Shown here: piece after piece, positions 37,091-46,786 of the stretch
Position numbering within the stretch: the stretch's first letter is position 1
How the letters are laid out: each line of letters opens with the position of its first letter
Assembly (NCBI GenBank): GCA_900542185.1
Contig: UQMZ01000008.1
Span: forward strand, 31,405 to 95,404
DNA: 64,000 nucleotides
Reading direction: 5' to 3'
From: an uncultured Bacteroidales bacterium
Lineage (GTDB): Bacteria; Bacteroidota; Bacteroidia; Bacteroidales; Muribaculaceae
Made by a program: the position numbers and the translations under genes
Notes under the pieces: generated by a model
The model's database searches: none
Told to the model about the DNA's origin: nothing
The model's input: the letters and a program-made list of their open reading frames with translations, nothing else

Positions 37091-38287
37091 TCAGGAATTA
37101 AGTTTTGCGGCCACCTCGGCAGCCAGGGCGCGGGCGGCCTTGCGGACATCTTCGTCTATGCCCTGCTTCATCATCACGAAGCCCTGCATTTCCAGCCCGG
37201 CAGCGGCGCAGAAATCCTCCATTTCCTTCTTTACGACGTTTGCGGCCCACGTATAGCTGCCGAATCCGGCGAACACCTTGTTCTTCACCTCGCGCACCTG
37301 CAGTGCCGTCAGCAATGCCTTGACGGGCGGGAACAACGTCATGCTGTATGTGGCACACCCCACAATCAGGCCCTTGTAACGGAAAGCGTCGCTGATCATA
37401 TAGCTCATGTCGCTGTGCGAGGCGTTGTGAATCCGGATGTTCTTCACACCGGCCTCGGCCAGTCCGCGTGCTATCTCCTCGGCCACCTCGGCGGTGTTGC
37501 CGTACATCGAACCATAGATTATGGTCACGCCATCCTCTCCTTCGTAGCGGCTGAGACGGTCGTAGATACCCATCACTTCGGCTATCTTCTCATGCCATAC
37601 CGGTCCGTGAGTGGTGCAGATATATTCGGGCGTGATGCCGCTGAGTTTCTGCAAGGCCTGCTGCACGAAGCGTCCGTACTTGCCCACGATGTTGCTGTAA
37701 TAGCGGTACATCTCGTCCCAATATACGGTTGTGTCCATCTCCGTATCGATCAGACCGCCGTTCAGCGCGCCGAAGCACCCGAAGGCGTCGCCCGAGAAAA
37801 GCACTCCCCTCTCGGCCACATACGTCATCATGGTCTCCGGCCAGTGCACCATGGGCGTGAGGCGGAACAGCAGAGTCATGTCGCCCAGGTCGATGGTGTC
37901 GCCATCCTTGACGGTAACGAAGCGGCTGTCGTCGTCCACGTGGTAGAAGCCTTTGATCATGCCTACGGTCTGCGCGTTGCCCACTATCTTAAGGTCGGGC
38001 CAGCGTCGTACCACCTCCGGAATGGAACCGGAATGGTCAGGCTCCATGTGATGCACCACCAGGTAGTCGGGCGTGGAGCCCTGCAGCGTACGCTCCACTG
38101 CGTCGAGGTATTCGTGAACCTCGGTGATTTCTACTGTGTCCATAAGCGCCGTACCTTTTGAGCCACGCACTAAATAGGCATTATAGCTCACACCATACGG
38201 CAGCGGCCACATGCCCTCGAACTTATCGGTAACGCGGTCGTTGACGCCCGTGTAATATATGCCGGATGTAATTTCTCTTATGTTCAT
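37091..38287 (-). CDS. Flavodiiron protein (FprA/FDP type)
   Basis: 398 residues. N-terminal metallo-beta-lactamase fold with diiron ligands HHMEPDHSG, FSGDAFG and THGPVWH; C-terminal flavodoxin domain with FMN loop YGSMYGNTAEVAEEIA. Reduces O2 or NO to water or N2O in anaerobes. No fused rubredoxin domain, so electrons come from a separate donor. Its ATG overlaps the aminotransferase stop (ATGA), showing tight coupling. Confidence 0.93.
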   Translation of the reverse strand: MNIREITSGIYYTGVNDRVTDKFEGMWPLPYGVSYNAYLVRGSKGTALMDTVEITEVHEYLDAVERTLQGSTPDYLVVHHMEPDHSGSIPEVVRRWPDLKIVGNAQTVGMIKGFYHVDDDSRFVTVKDGDTIDLGDMTLLFRLTPMVHWPETMMTYVAERGVLFSGDAFGCFGALNGGLIDTEMDTTVYWDEMYRYYSNIVGKYGRFVQQALQKLSGITPEYICTTHGPVWHEKIAEVMGIYDRLSRYEGEDGVTIIYGSMYGNTAEVAEEIARGLAEAGVKNIRIHNASHSDMSYMISDAFRYKGLIVGCATYSMTLFPPVKALLTALQVREVKNKVFAGFGSYTWAANVVKKEMEDFCAAAGLEMQGFVMMKQGIDEDVRKAARALAAEVAAKLNS

Positions 38288-39495
38288 AATCCAAGATCTT
38301 TGATTCTGTTGGGATATGCCTCCAGGGCATGCTCCAGAATGTCAAGGCCTTTGGCCAGATACTCAATGTTATGCACGTATGCGATGCGCGCCTGTCGGCG
38401 TCCCATTGCGGGATTTGAATAGAATCCGCTGCCGGGAGCCAGGAACACGGTGCCTCCTTCGTACTCAAACTCCTCGAGACACCACTTGCAGAACTTGTCG
38501 GCATCGTCCACCGGCAGCTCCACCATCGTATAGAAGGCGCCGTCGGGCATCGGGGCGTAGCAACCCGGGATGCGGTTGATGCGCTCCACCAGGAAGTCGC
38601 GGCGCTTCTTGTACTCGTCGTACACGTCTCTGATGTATTTATCGGAAGCGTCTACCGAGGCCTCGGCCACAATCTGGCCTAACAGCGGCGGACTGAGACG
38701 CGCCTGACAGAACTTCATCACGGCGGCGTGTATCTCCGGATTACGGCACACCAGGGCGCCGATGCGGATTCCGCACTCGCTGTACCGCTTCGACACGGAG
38801 TCGATCATCACCGTGTTGTAGGCTATGCGGTCCAGGCTCATCACCGACGTAAACTTCTGGTCGGTGTAGCAGAACTCGCGGTACACCTCGTCGGCGAACA
38901 GGAACAGGTCGTACTGCTCGCAGATGTCGGCGATGGCCTCCAGCTCCTTGCGGGTATATACGTAACCCGTCGGGTTGTTGGGGTTGCACAGCAGGATGGC
39001 GCGCGTACGGTTGGTTATCTTCTTCTCGAAGTCCTCCACGGGCGGCAGGGCGAACCCATCGCGGATGTTGGAGGGCAGCGGACGGATACGTATGCCGGCC
39101 GAATCGGCGAAGGCCATGTAGTTGGCGTATGCCGGCTCGGGCACGATTATCTCGTCGCCCGGATCCAGACAGGCCATGAAGGCGAACAGCACCGCCTCCG
39201 AACCGCCTGCGGTCACTATGATCTCGTCGGGACTTATGTCCAGTCCGAAGCGGTGATAATACTCGGAAAATTTCTTGCGCAGGCTCTCCAGGCCGTCCGA
39301 CGGCGAATAGGCCAGTACGCGCAGATGGATATTTTCCACAGCCTCCAGCGCCTCGCGGGGAGTGTGGATATCCGGTTGTCCAATGTTCAGGTAATAAACG
39401 GAAAGGCCCCTCCGGGCAGCCGCATTGGCCACGCCGGAGAGCCTTCTGATAGGTGACGAGGGCATGTAAATCCCTCGTTTTGACGGATGTAACAT
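38284..39495 (-). CDS. PLP-dependent aminotransferase class I/II
   Basis: 403 residues starting at ATG 39495, two bases after the glnN stop. YLNIGQPDIHTP near the start, NPNNPTGYVY, FADEVYREFCY and PLP Lys in SVSKRYSECGIRIG. Looks like an aspartate-type aminotransferase; the glutamine synthetase and lysine pathway neighbours fit nitrogen metabolism, but the amino donor is not clear. Confidence 0.87.
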   Translation of the reverse strand: MLHPSKRGIYMPSSPIRRLSGVANAAARRGLSVYYLNIGQPDIHTPREALEAVENIHLRVLAYSPSDGLESLRKKFSEYYHRFGLDISPDEIIVTAGGSEAVLFAFMACLDPGDEIIVPEPAYANYMAFADSAGIRIRPLPSNIRDGFALPPVEDFEKKITNRTRAILLCNPNNPTGYVYTRKELEAIADICEQYDLFLFADEVYREFCYTDQKFTSVMSLDRIAYNTVMIDSVSKRYSECGIRIGALVCRNPEIHAAVMKFCQARLSPPLLGQIVAEASVDASDKYIRDVYDEYKKRRDFLVERINRIPGCYAPMPDGAFYTMVELPVDDADKFCKWCLEEFEYEGGTVFLAPGSGFYSNPAMGRRQARIAYVHNIEYLAKGLDILEHALEAYPNRIKDLGL

Positions 39496-39497
39496 TT

Positions 39498-41684
39498 TTA
39501 ACGTATAAACAGCAGCTCGCGATACTTGGGCAACGGCCATATCTCGTTGTCCACCATAAGTTCCAGATTGTCGATGTGTGTGCGGATCTCGTCCATCTTG
39601 GGCATCACGTCATCGTGATAGGCTATGGCCTTGTCACGCTCGGAGGGCATGCGGTTGGCCTTGTGACGCACCTCGACCATCTCCTTCACCTTGGTCTTGA
39701 TGGCTGCTATGTTTTCACTTATCTGTTCTATATTGTCCATGTCGATAGCCGCGATAGTGTCGGCCTTGTCGCCCGAGAACAGCTGCTTGATCTTATAGAC
39801 GTTGTCAAGCAGCGTGGACTGGTAGCGCACGGCGGCGGGGATGATGTGGTTTATGGCCAGGTCACCCAATACGCGGCTTTCGATCTGTATCTTCTTGGAG
39901 TATGTCTCCCACTTCACCTCGTTGCGGGCCTCTATCTCCTTGAGGCTGAGGACGCCCGACTTCTCGAACATCTCCACGCTCTCGGGGCGTGTGTATGCAT
40001 CGTACATCAGGGGTGCCGATGTCTCTGTGTCAAGACCGCGCTTGGCGGCTTCCTCCTTCCATTCGTCGCTGTAACCGTTGCCGTCGAAGTGGATAGGCTT
40101 CGATGCCACGATCAGCTTGCGCACCTCGGCCAGGATGGCCTTGGTCTTGTCCTCGCCGGCGGCCATGCGCTTCTCGACTGCGTCGGCAAACTCGTTGAGC
40201 TGCACGGCCATGGCGGCGTTCAGGGCTATCATGGCGGCGGCGTTGTTGGCCGACGAGCCTACGGCGCGGTATTCGAAGCGGTTACCCGTGAATGCGAAGG
40301 GACTGGTGCGGTTGCGGTCGGTGTTGTCCAGCATCAGCTCGGGAATCTGAGCCACGTCGATGTTGAACTTCTCCTTGCCGTTCACTGTGAGCGAGTCGCT
40401 GTCGTGTTTCTCGATCTTGTCGAGGACTTCGGACAGCTGGCGACCCAGGAACATCGAGATGATGGCCGGCGGTGCCTCGTTGGCGCCCAGGCGGTGCTGG
40501 TTGGTTGCGGTGATGATGGATGCTTTCAGCAGGCCGTTGTGCTTGTGCACGGCGGCCATGACGTTGGCCACGAAGGTGACGAAGCGCAGGTTGTCCTCGG
40601 GAGTCTTGCCTGGAGCGAACAGGAGCTTGCCGGTGTCGGTGCCGAGGCTCCAGTTGTTGTGCTTGCCGCTGCCGTTGATGCCGGCAAAGGGCTTCTCGTG
40701 CAACAGCACGCGGAAATTGTGACGCTTGGCCACCTCCTCCATAATGGACATCAGAAGCAGGTTATGGTCGTTGGCCAGGTTGCACTCCTCAAATATCGGA
40801 GCCAGCTCGAACTGATTGGGAGCCACCTCGTTGTGACGGGTCTTGGCGGGTATGCCGAGTTTGTGGGCCTCCAGCTCCAGGTCGAGCATGAAAGCCTCCA
40901 CGCGGCTCGGGATGGAACCGAAATAATGATCCTCCAGCTGCTGGTTTTTGGCTGATTCGTGCCCCATCAGGGTGCGCCCGGTCATCACCAGGTCGGGACG
41001 TGCGGCATACAGAGCCTCGTCCACCAGGAAGTATTCCTGTTCCCAGCCCAGGTATGCCACAACATGTTTCACCTCGGGATAGAACAAGTGTGCCACGCGA
41101 GTTCCGGCCTTGTCCACGCTGTTCAGCGCCCGGAGCAGAGGTGTCTTGTAGTCAAGGCTCTCGCCCGTGTAGGAGATGAACACGGTGGGGATACACAGAG
41201 TGTTGTCCTCGATGAATGCGGGCGATGAAATGTCCCATGCCGAGTAGCCGCGAGCCTCGAAGGTGTTGCGGATGCCGCCGTTGGGGAAGCTGGATGCGTC
41301 GGGTTCCTGCTGGACCAGAAGTTTGCCTGTGAATTTCTCTACCACTCCACCTTTGCCGTCATGCTCTATGAAGGCGTCATGCTTCTCGGCCGTGCTGCCG
41401 GTCAGAGGGTGGAACCAGTGAGTGTAATGGCGCGCGCCGTTGTCCAGCGCCCACTGCTTCATGCCCTGAGCCACGCTGTCGGCCAGTTCGCGGCTCAATG
41501 GTTTGCGGTTGTCTATGGCGTCTATCAGCGCCATGTACGTCTCGCGGGGCAGGTACTCAAACATCTTCTGTCGGTTGAACACCTGCTTGCCGTAGTACCG
41601 CTCTACTCGCTCCTTGGGAAGCTCAACCTTCACTGCTTTCCGGCCCGTGGCCTCAAGCACACTCTTTACTCTGAGGTTTGACAT
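39498..41684 (-). CDS. glnN: Glutamine synthetase type III
   Basis: 728 residues, matching the long type III enzyme of Bacteroidales. Visible motifs: GWEQEYFLVDEALY, KTRHNEVAPNQFELAPIFEECN, HEKPFAGINGSGKHNNWSLGTD, and NTDRNRTSPFAFTGNRFEYRAVGSSAN. Makes glutamine from glutamate and ammonia. Transcribed leftward with the aminotransferase 2 bases downstream. Confidence 0.96.
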   Translation of the reverse strand: MSNLRVKSVLEATGRKAVKVELPKERVERYYGKQVFNRQKMFEYLPRETYMALIDAIDNRKPLSRELADSVAQGMKQWALDNGARHYTHWFHPLTGSTAEKHDAFIEHDGKGGVVEKFTGKLLVQQEPDASSFPNGGIRNTFEARGYSAWDISSPAFIEDNTLCIPTVFISYTGESLDYKTPLLRALNSVDKAGTRVAHLFYPEVKHVVAYLGWEQEYFLVDEALYAARPDLVMTGRTLMGHESAKNQQLEDHYFGSIPSRVEAFMLDLELEAHKLGIPAKTRHNEVAPNQFELAPIFEECNLANDHNLLLMSIMEEVAKRHNFRVLLHEKPFAGINGSGKHNNWSLGTDTGKLLFAPGKTPEDNLRFVTFVANVMAAVHKHNGLLKASIITATNQHRLGANEAPPAIISMFLGRQLSEVLDKIEKHDSDSLTVNGKEKFNIDVAQIPELMLDNTDRNRTSPFAFTGNRFEYRAVGSSANNAAAMIALNAAMAVQLNEFADAVEKRMAAGEDKTKAILAEVRKLIVASKPIHFDGNGYSDEWKEEAAKRGLDTETSAPLMYDAYTRPESVEMFEKSGVLSLKEIEARNEVKWETYSKKIQIESRVLGDLAINHIIPAAVRYQSTLLDNVYKIKQLFSGDKADTIAAIDMDNIEQISENIAAIKTKVKEMVEVRHKANRMPSERDKAIAYHDDVMPKMDEIRTHIDNLELMVDNEIWPLPKYRELLFIR

Positions 41685-41809
41685 AAAATTATAAATTAGG
41701 GTAACTCTCTTTCTTATTTACCTTTACCTTTTATCTATTCTCGTATATTTCACCGCGGTGTCCCGACGCTCCGGGTATCCGCTGCGACTTTTGTTCCGGT
41801 TGCTTGGCT

Positions 41810-43033
41810 TCAGCCAAGTCCCACCGTTTCCAGTCTTTTCATCGCCTCGCGGGTCTTCTCCTCGGTATTGAAGCCAGTGAAACGGATCCAGCCCTGACCT
41901 AAACTGCCGAATCCCACACCCGGCGTGCAGCTGATCTGCGCCTGCTCCAGCAGCGTCTCGAACAGCTTCCAGCTGTCGTCGGCCGCCGGCGATTTCACCC
42001 ATACGTAGGGGGAATCGAGACCACCGTACACCTTGAATCCGGCCTTAAGCATCGCATCGCGGATGATGCCGGCGTTGCGCAGGTAGTAGTCCACGTTCCG
42101 GCGTATCTGCTCCTGGTCTGCCGCGGTGTAAAGGGCCTCGGCACCACGTTGTATCACATAGCTGGCGCCGTTGAACTTGGTGGTCTGACGGCGCAGCCAC
42201 AGCTTGCGCAGCTGCACGCGGTTGCCTTCGGCGTCCGTGCCCGTAACCTCGGCGGGCACCACGGTGTAACCGCAACGCAGTCCGGTGAAACCGGCAGTCT
42301 TGGAGAAGCTGCGCACCTCAATGGCCACCTCGCGCGCGCCCTCTATCTCATAGATACTGCGGGGCACATCGGCACTGCGCACGTATGCGCAATAGGCCGA
42401 GTCGTAGATTATCACGGCGTCGTTACGGCGCGCATAGTCCACCCATGCCTTCAGCTCGGCGTGGGTGAATGCTGCTCCCGTCGGATTGGCAGGAGAACAG
42501 AGGAATATCACGTCGGCACGAGCCTCGGGAGGTGTCGGCTTGAAACCGTTCCGCTCCGTGCAGTCCAGATAAACGAAGTTGCTCCACTTGCCGTCCACCA
42601 TCTTGCCGCCACGTCCGTCTATCACGTTGGAATCGACGTAAACGGGATAGCCGGGATCGGTCACGGCCACGACATTGTCTTTGGAATATATATCGCCCAA
42701 GTTACCGAGGTCGCTCTTGGCACCGTCCGACACGAAGATGTCGTCGGCCGAAATGCCGAGACCGGCATAGTCGCCGTCGGCGATGGCCTCGCGCAGGAAG
42801 CCGTAGCCCTGCTCCGGACCGTAGCCGTGGAACGTGTCGCCTGCCGCCATGTCGTCGACGGCACGGTGCATGGCCTCGATGCAGGCCTGTGGTATCGGAA
42901 GCGTCACGTCGCCGATATCCATGCGTATCACCTCGCTGGCGGGATGCGACTCCTTATATTCACGCAACTTGCGGGCTACCGTCGAAAACAGGTAGCTCTC
43001 AGGCAATTTCTCAAAATTATCGTTAATCTTCAT
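41810..43033 (-). CDS. dapL: LL-diaminopimelate aminotransferase
   Basis: 407 residues, usual size. PLP Lys in EVRSFSKTAGFTGLRCGYTVVP; SPANPTGAAFTHAEL, YDSAYCAYV and the FDSFVSDGAKSDLGN-type region (IFVSDGAKSDLGNLGDIY) are diagnostic. Converts tetrahydrodipicolinate directly to LL-diaminopimelate, replacing dapC/D/E. The next enzyme, DapF, is encoded just upstream. Confidence 0.94.
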   Translation of the reverse strand: MKINDNFEKLPESYLFSTVARKLREYKESHPASEVIRMDIGDVTLPIPQACIEAMHRAVDDMAAGDTFHGYGPEQGYGFLREAIADGDYAGLGISADDIFVSDGAKSDLGNLGDIYSKDNVVAVTDPGYPVYVDSNVIDGRGGKMVDGKWSNFVYLDCTERNGFKPTPPEARADVIFLCSPANPTGAAFTHAELKAWVDYARRNDAVIIYDSAYCAYVRSADVPRSIYEIEGAREVAIEVRSFSKTAGFTGLRCGYTVVPAEVTGTDAEGNRVQLRKLWLRRQTTKFNGASYVIQRGAEALYTAADQEQIRRNVDYYLRNAGIIRDAMLKAGFKVYGGLDSPYVWVKSPAADDSWKLFETLLEQAQISCTPGVGFGSLGQGWIRFTGFNTEEKTREAMKRLETVGLG

Positions 43034-43106
43034 CTTTATTCAATTAGAAATCAGTAATTAGTAATCAGCAATCAGCAACGCCTACTTCATCACTCGTCAC
43101 TATAAC

Positions 43107-43991
43107 TTAATACCTATAAAAACTTCCGTCGCACACGAACCGTGCCGGACCGGTCATCATCACGTGATTGGTGGATTCGTCCCAGCGGATGTGCAGCGTG
43201 CCGCCGCGCAGCACTATATCCACCTCGCGATCGGTGTGTCCGTTCAGCACAGCGGCTACGGCCGTGGCGCACGCACCTGTGCCGCACGCTAAGGTCTCGC
43301 CCGTGCCGCGTTCCCACACGCGCATCTCGACATGGCCACGGTCCACCACGCGGGCGAACTCGATGTTGGCCTTGCGCGGAAACACCTCGGCACGCTCCAG
43401 CTCCGGACCTCGGCCCAGAACCTGCTCGTCGGTTATCTCATTAACAAAAACAACAGCATGAGGATTTCCCATGCTGACTGCCGTAATGTGGTATTCCGTA
43501 TTGTTGACAGTGATTCGCTCGTTTATCATGCGGTCGGCGCTGGTGCTGACCACCGGCACCCGATCGGGCCGAAGCTCAGGCTCGCCCATATCCACGGTCA
43601 CCACGGTCACCTCGCCGTTCTCCACATGCAGCTTCAGCACCTTGATGCCGGCAAGGGTCTCCAGCGTCACCTCCGTCTTGTCCGTAAGGCCACGGTCGTA
43701 GACATACTTGCCGATACAGCGCGACGCATTGCCGCACATCTCGGCCTCGCTGCCGTCGGAATTATACATACGCATGCGGAAATCGGCTACGTCCGACGGA
43801 CATATCACTACCAGTCCGTCAGAACCCACCCCGAAATGCCGGTCGCTTACCTCTACGGCCAATTTGCTTAAATCTTCGGGAATCGCCTCAAAACCATTTA
43901 GATAAATGTAGTCGTTACCGGCGCCGTGCATCTTTGAGAACCGCACCTCGCGTTTCCCAGCACCCGCCGATTTGTCGTTGTAAGTACTCAT
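43107..43991 (-). CDS. dapF: Diaminopimelate epimerase
   Basis: 294 residues from ATG 43991. A second in-frame ATG at 44012 lies upstream of the predicted transcription start, so 43991 is chosen. Catalytic Cys pair in EMCGNASRCIGKYV and TLACGTGACATA, plus KMHGAGNDYIYLNG. Converts LL- to meso-diaminopimelate for peptidoglycan and lysine. First gene of the leftward metabolic run. Confidence 0.94.
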   Translation of the reverse strand: MSTYNDKSAGAGKREVRFSKMHGAGNDYIYLNGFEAIPEDLSKLAVEVSDRHFGVGSDGLVVICPSDVADFRMRMYNSDGSEAEMCGNASRCIGKYVYDRGLTDKTEVTLETLAGIKVLKLHVENGEVTVVTVDMGEPELRPDRVPVVSTSADRMINERITVNNTEYHITAVSMGNPHAVVFVNEITDEQVLGRGPELERAEVFPRKANIEFARVVDRGHVEMRVWERGTGETLACGTGACATAVAAVLNGHTDREVDIVLRGGTLHIRWDESTNHVMMTGPARFVCDGSFYRY

Positions 43992-44009
43992 ACTTCGGTC
44001 TTGAAAGCG

Positions 44010-44041
44010 CAAAGTTATAAATAATTTCCGAAACCTTCAAA
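44010..44041 (-). promoter_or_regulatory. Promoter of dapF
   Basis: TTTG (44041-44038), 20-base spacer, TAACTTTG (44017-44010). Start predicted near 44005, 14 bases before the ATG. Confidence 0.8.
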
Positions 44042-44304
44042 TAAATCTACACCTCGCACGCATCTGAGATCTCTGTATGGGGATACTGTATCCGGCTATT
44101 GATCAAGTTGGTTCATATTCTTGCCCATAATTTCAAAATGTACGCCTTGTGTCATTCATATAACAATTCCGCCGCAATAATATCAATCGCAATTACATTA
44201 CATGTTGCGGTTTCAGCCATTTGAGAAAATCAGGCACTTGCCATTAAGTGTAAGGCATAATTGAAATTTGATATGGATTTTGATAAAATTAATTGGCTAA
44301 ATAT

Positions 44305-44335
44305 TTTGTAATTATGTATAAATTAAGTAATTTTG
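44305..44335 (+). promoter_or_regulatory. Promoter of the first Cys-rich secreted protein
   Basis: TTTG (44305-44308), 19-base spacer, TAATTTTG (44328-44335); start near 44340 and a 62-base leader. The rest of the 44042-44304 gap is AT-rich with no recognised feature. Confidence 0.75.
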
Positions 44336-44401
44336 TCAGTGATAGAGATTGAAGCCATTTATAAGACTTCGTTATGTTCCACTTTTAAACACTTCGCGCT
44401 T

Positions 44402-45097
44402 ATGAAACGACTACTACCGCTTGCCTTCATGGCGTCCATCATGACACTGGCCCCTACCGTCACTGTCTCTGCAGAACGGATCGATCCCACTTCTGTGGAA
44501 GATTCCGGATGCCTCCGCACTCGTTCCGATGACCCGTATGCACCGGATTACGATGCAGACTCATGGTCCATGACATATATCGATGGCATTCTGACCGTGA
44601 CTTGGGAGAATTTCATAGCCAACTGCTGCCCCGATGGATTTCTCACATGGGTTGAGAGGGATGGCAGCAACTTGGTTTTCAATGCAGCTGCGGACGATGG
44701 AAGGTGCGATTGTATGTGCCCGTTCAACGTAACCTCCACTTTCGGCACAATAGAGCCAGGGCACTACACTATCACATTCCGTCAGTATGGGAAGGATGTA
44801 TTTACCGCCGAGATCGACCTTAAGGAAGGAGCTGACATCTCATTGGCACCCGGTCAATCAGGCATCCGTACGATAAGCCCGGCTAACGACATGATCACTC
44901 TGACGCCCGAAGGCATGCTCCATGTCACGGCCGACAAGGAAGTGACCGTCGAAATCTACGATGCCACCGGAATGATACGGTTCCGCATGGACTCCGACAG
45001 CAACTCCGACATCGACATCAAGTCTCTGCCGAAAGGCATCTACATCGCAAAAGCATCCGACGGCGTCAATTCCGCCACCCTCCGCTTCGTCAGATAA
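44402..45097 (+). CDS. Cys-rich secreted protein with T9SS sorting tail, copy 1
   Basis: 231 residues from ATG 44402, with signal peptide MKRLLPLAFMASIMTLAPTVTVSAE. The mature part has six conserved cysteines (SGCL, ANCCP, and CxCxC) in about 90 residues followed by beta strands; no known enzyme motif. The last about 60 residues (EVTVEIYDATGMIRFRM ... GIYIAKASDGVNSATLRFVR) match a type A T9SS C-terminal sorting domain, so it is probably exported and surface-attached or released. It is a close paralogue of the gene at 47355-48050, and the sigma-barrel fusion lies between them on the other strand. Confidence 0.78.
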   Translation: MKRLLPLAFMASIMTLAPTVTVSAERIDPTSVEDSGCLRTRSDDPYAPDYDADSWSMTYIDGILTVTWENFIANCCPDGFLTWVERDGSNLVFNAAADDGRCDCMCPFNVTSTFGTIEPGHYTITFRQYGKDVFTAEIDLKEGADISLAPGQSGIRTISPANDMITLTPEGMLHVTADKEVTVEIYDATGMIRFRMDSDSNSDIDIKSLPKGIYIAKASDGVNSATLRFVR

Positions 45098-45128
45098 CGA
45101 AGTCCGACATTCTAAGAAATATCAAATA

Positions 45129-45167
45129 ACGCGGGACAGTATCAGGTTTCAAGATACTGTCCCGCGT
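45129..45167 (+). terminator. Terminator after secreted protein copy 1
   Basis: Perfect 15-base stem ACGCGGGACAGTATC / GATACTGTCCCGCGT with a 9-base loop and a following ATTTTTA. The paralogue has a related hairpin. Confidence 0.88.
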
Positions 45168-45244
45168 ATTTTTAATTACATGCAATTCCGTAGGAATATA
45201 ATTTTAAGTCCACATAAAATGCTGACTCATTAATCCCTTCCTGC

Positions 45245-46786
45245 TTACCAGGTGAACCTCAGTCCGATTGGGAGAGTGAATTCAAAGGGCTTGTCCTGAC
45301 GGATTGTCCTGACATCCGAGCCGGTGTTGATATAATAGCGGAACGATGGCTCTGCGTATATACTGAATGAGGGTGTGAAATGATATTGAACGCCAAGACC
45401 GCCCTCCACAGACCACTGTACGGGTGCATGAATATGGAACTCATCCGTACTCACAGCACCCTCTCTCGGCTGATATTCCCATACGGACCGTGTGCCATAA
45501 ACCGGAATGTCCAACGCTCCGCCTCCTTGACCATACAGCGAGAATCCACGGTATGTGAATATCCGATAGTTGACTTTTAAGGGAATGCCTATATAATGAA
45601 TGCGTTGCGTTGTCTCCCTGTTCATCAACTCGCTTTCCGAAAGGAATTCCGACCGCAGGAACGTATAGCGGAGTCCGGTCTCTATGCTCCAGCGGGATGT
45701 GAGCGTCTTATTGACGGACAGTCCGATTACCAACGGCATATAATGATGGGATTTTTCGGTGACTTCAATTTCTTCAATCGGATCGTTGGCATCTGACATA
45801 TCGGGATCCGGTATACGATAACGGTTCAAATCATTTTGACCGAGGCTGCCGGAGTACGCCAATGCCAAAGACCAGTCCCGGCTTTCGCTGTGCTTTACAC
45901 TTCGGACATCTTCATGAACGATAAGTCTTTCTCGATTTACAATATTCGGAGATAGCATTACGGTGTCGTTCGTAATACTGTCATTCTCAACAGCAGGTAT
46001 ACTGTCGGCTGCGATTGCCGTCTCCGCTATATTTTGATGTACCTCAGGATGCTGTATTGTCTTGTATATCATCCTTGAGTTTTGCACGCCACCATCTGTC
46101 GCTGAATCTGAGCTATCAATCGAGTCTGTGGCTAAGGGTAATTCCCTATCGGCGTTATTGCTTATAATAGGTGTCGAGTGCGTATCTTCGTTGCGGTCGA
46201 TAGCCCAATGCCAGATAAGAAATATAATTCCGATAATCGAGAGAATGCCCATCTCCATACGATACTGTTTAATCATACGTCGCAACATCGCTTTTGCATG
46301 AGTGAGTTGCGAAGATGAGGAATGTGGAGCTATGCCGAGCATACCCGCTATCTCCTTATGAGAAAGCCCGTCAAGAACAGCGAGCCGAAAGACTTTGCCG
46401 TAGCCTTCCGGCAATTTGCTAATCATCTTATCCAGTTCTTCCCAGGTCAGTTCGCGTTCTTCATCTACGGTTGCGCCGGCGTTATCGGCAATCTCGGCAT
46501 CAGACACAGCGACTGAAATATGGCTTGACCCATCTTTCAGATATTGGAGAGACAGGTTCTTCATTATGGAGATAAGCCACGGCTCGACCTTTTCAGCATC
46601 CTTCAGTGATGATATGGAGGCAAATGCTATAAGGAAACCGTCATGCATAATGTCCCATACCGCATCTTGATTATGGACATAACGTGCCACAATCCTGTAC
46701 ATACGGACAAGGTAGGTCTGATAGAGAATCCCGAAGGCTTCTCTATCTCCCGACTGACAGCGCTGTATCAGATATCCTTTATCCAT
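45245..46786 (-). CDS. Fused ECF sigma factor / transmembrane / outer-membrane beta-barrel protein
   Basis: One uninterrupted frame of 513 residues. Residues about 5-85 are sigma region 2 (QSGDREAFGILYQTYLVRMY, HDGFLIAFASISSL, PWLISIMKN); about 112-175 sigma region 4 (LPEGYGKVFRLAVLDGLSHKEIAGMLGI..SSSQLTHAKAMLRR). A hydrophobic helix follows at 179-196, then about 110 Ser/Asp/Asn-rich residues of probably disordered periplasmic linker, then from about 308 to the end alternating beta strands typical of an outer-membrane beta-barrel (SIETGLRYTF, GFSLYGQGGGALDI, PSFRYYINTG) ending in an aromatic Trp. In Bacteroides, sigma factors and barrel-bearing dual-membrane-spanning anti-sigma proteins (Dma) are separate genes; here both seem joined. 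No recognisable anti-sigma domain remains between region 4 and the helix. Confidence 0.8.
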   Translation of the reverse strand: MDKGYLIQRCQSGDREAFGILYQTYLVRMYRIVARYVHNQDAVWDIMHDGFLIAFASISSLKDAEKVEPWLISIMKNLSLQYLKDGSSHISVAVSDAEIADNAGATVDEERELTWEELDKMISKLPEGYGKVFRLAVLDGLSHKEIAGMLGIAPHSSSSQLTHAKAMLRRMIKQYRMEMGILSIIGIIFLIWHWAIDRNEDTHSTPIISNNADRELPLATDSIDSSDSATDGGVQNSRMIYKTIQHPEVHQNIAETAIAADSIPAVENDSITNDTVMLSPNIVNRERLIVHEDVRSVKHSESRDWSLALAYSGSLGQNDLNRYRIPDPDMSDANDPIEEIEVTEKSHHYMPLVIGLSVNKTLTSRWSIETGLRYTFLRSEFLSESELMNRETTQRIHYIGIPLKVNYRIFTYRGFSLYGQGGGALDIPVYGTRSVWEYQPREGAVSTDEFHIHAPVQWSVEGGLGVQYHFTPSFSIYAEPSFRYYINTGSDVRTIRQDKPFEFTLPIGLRFTW

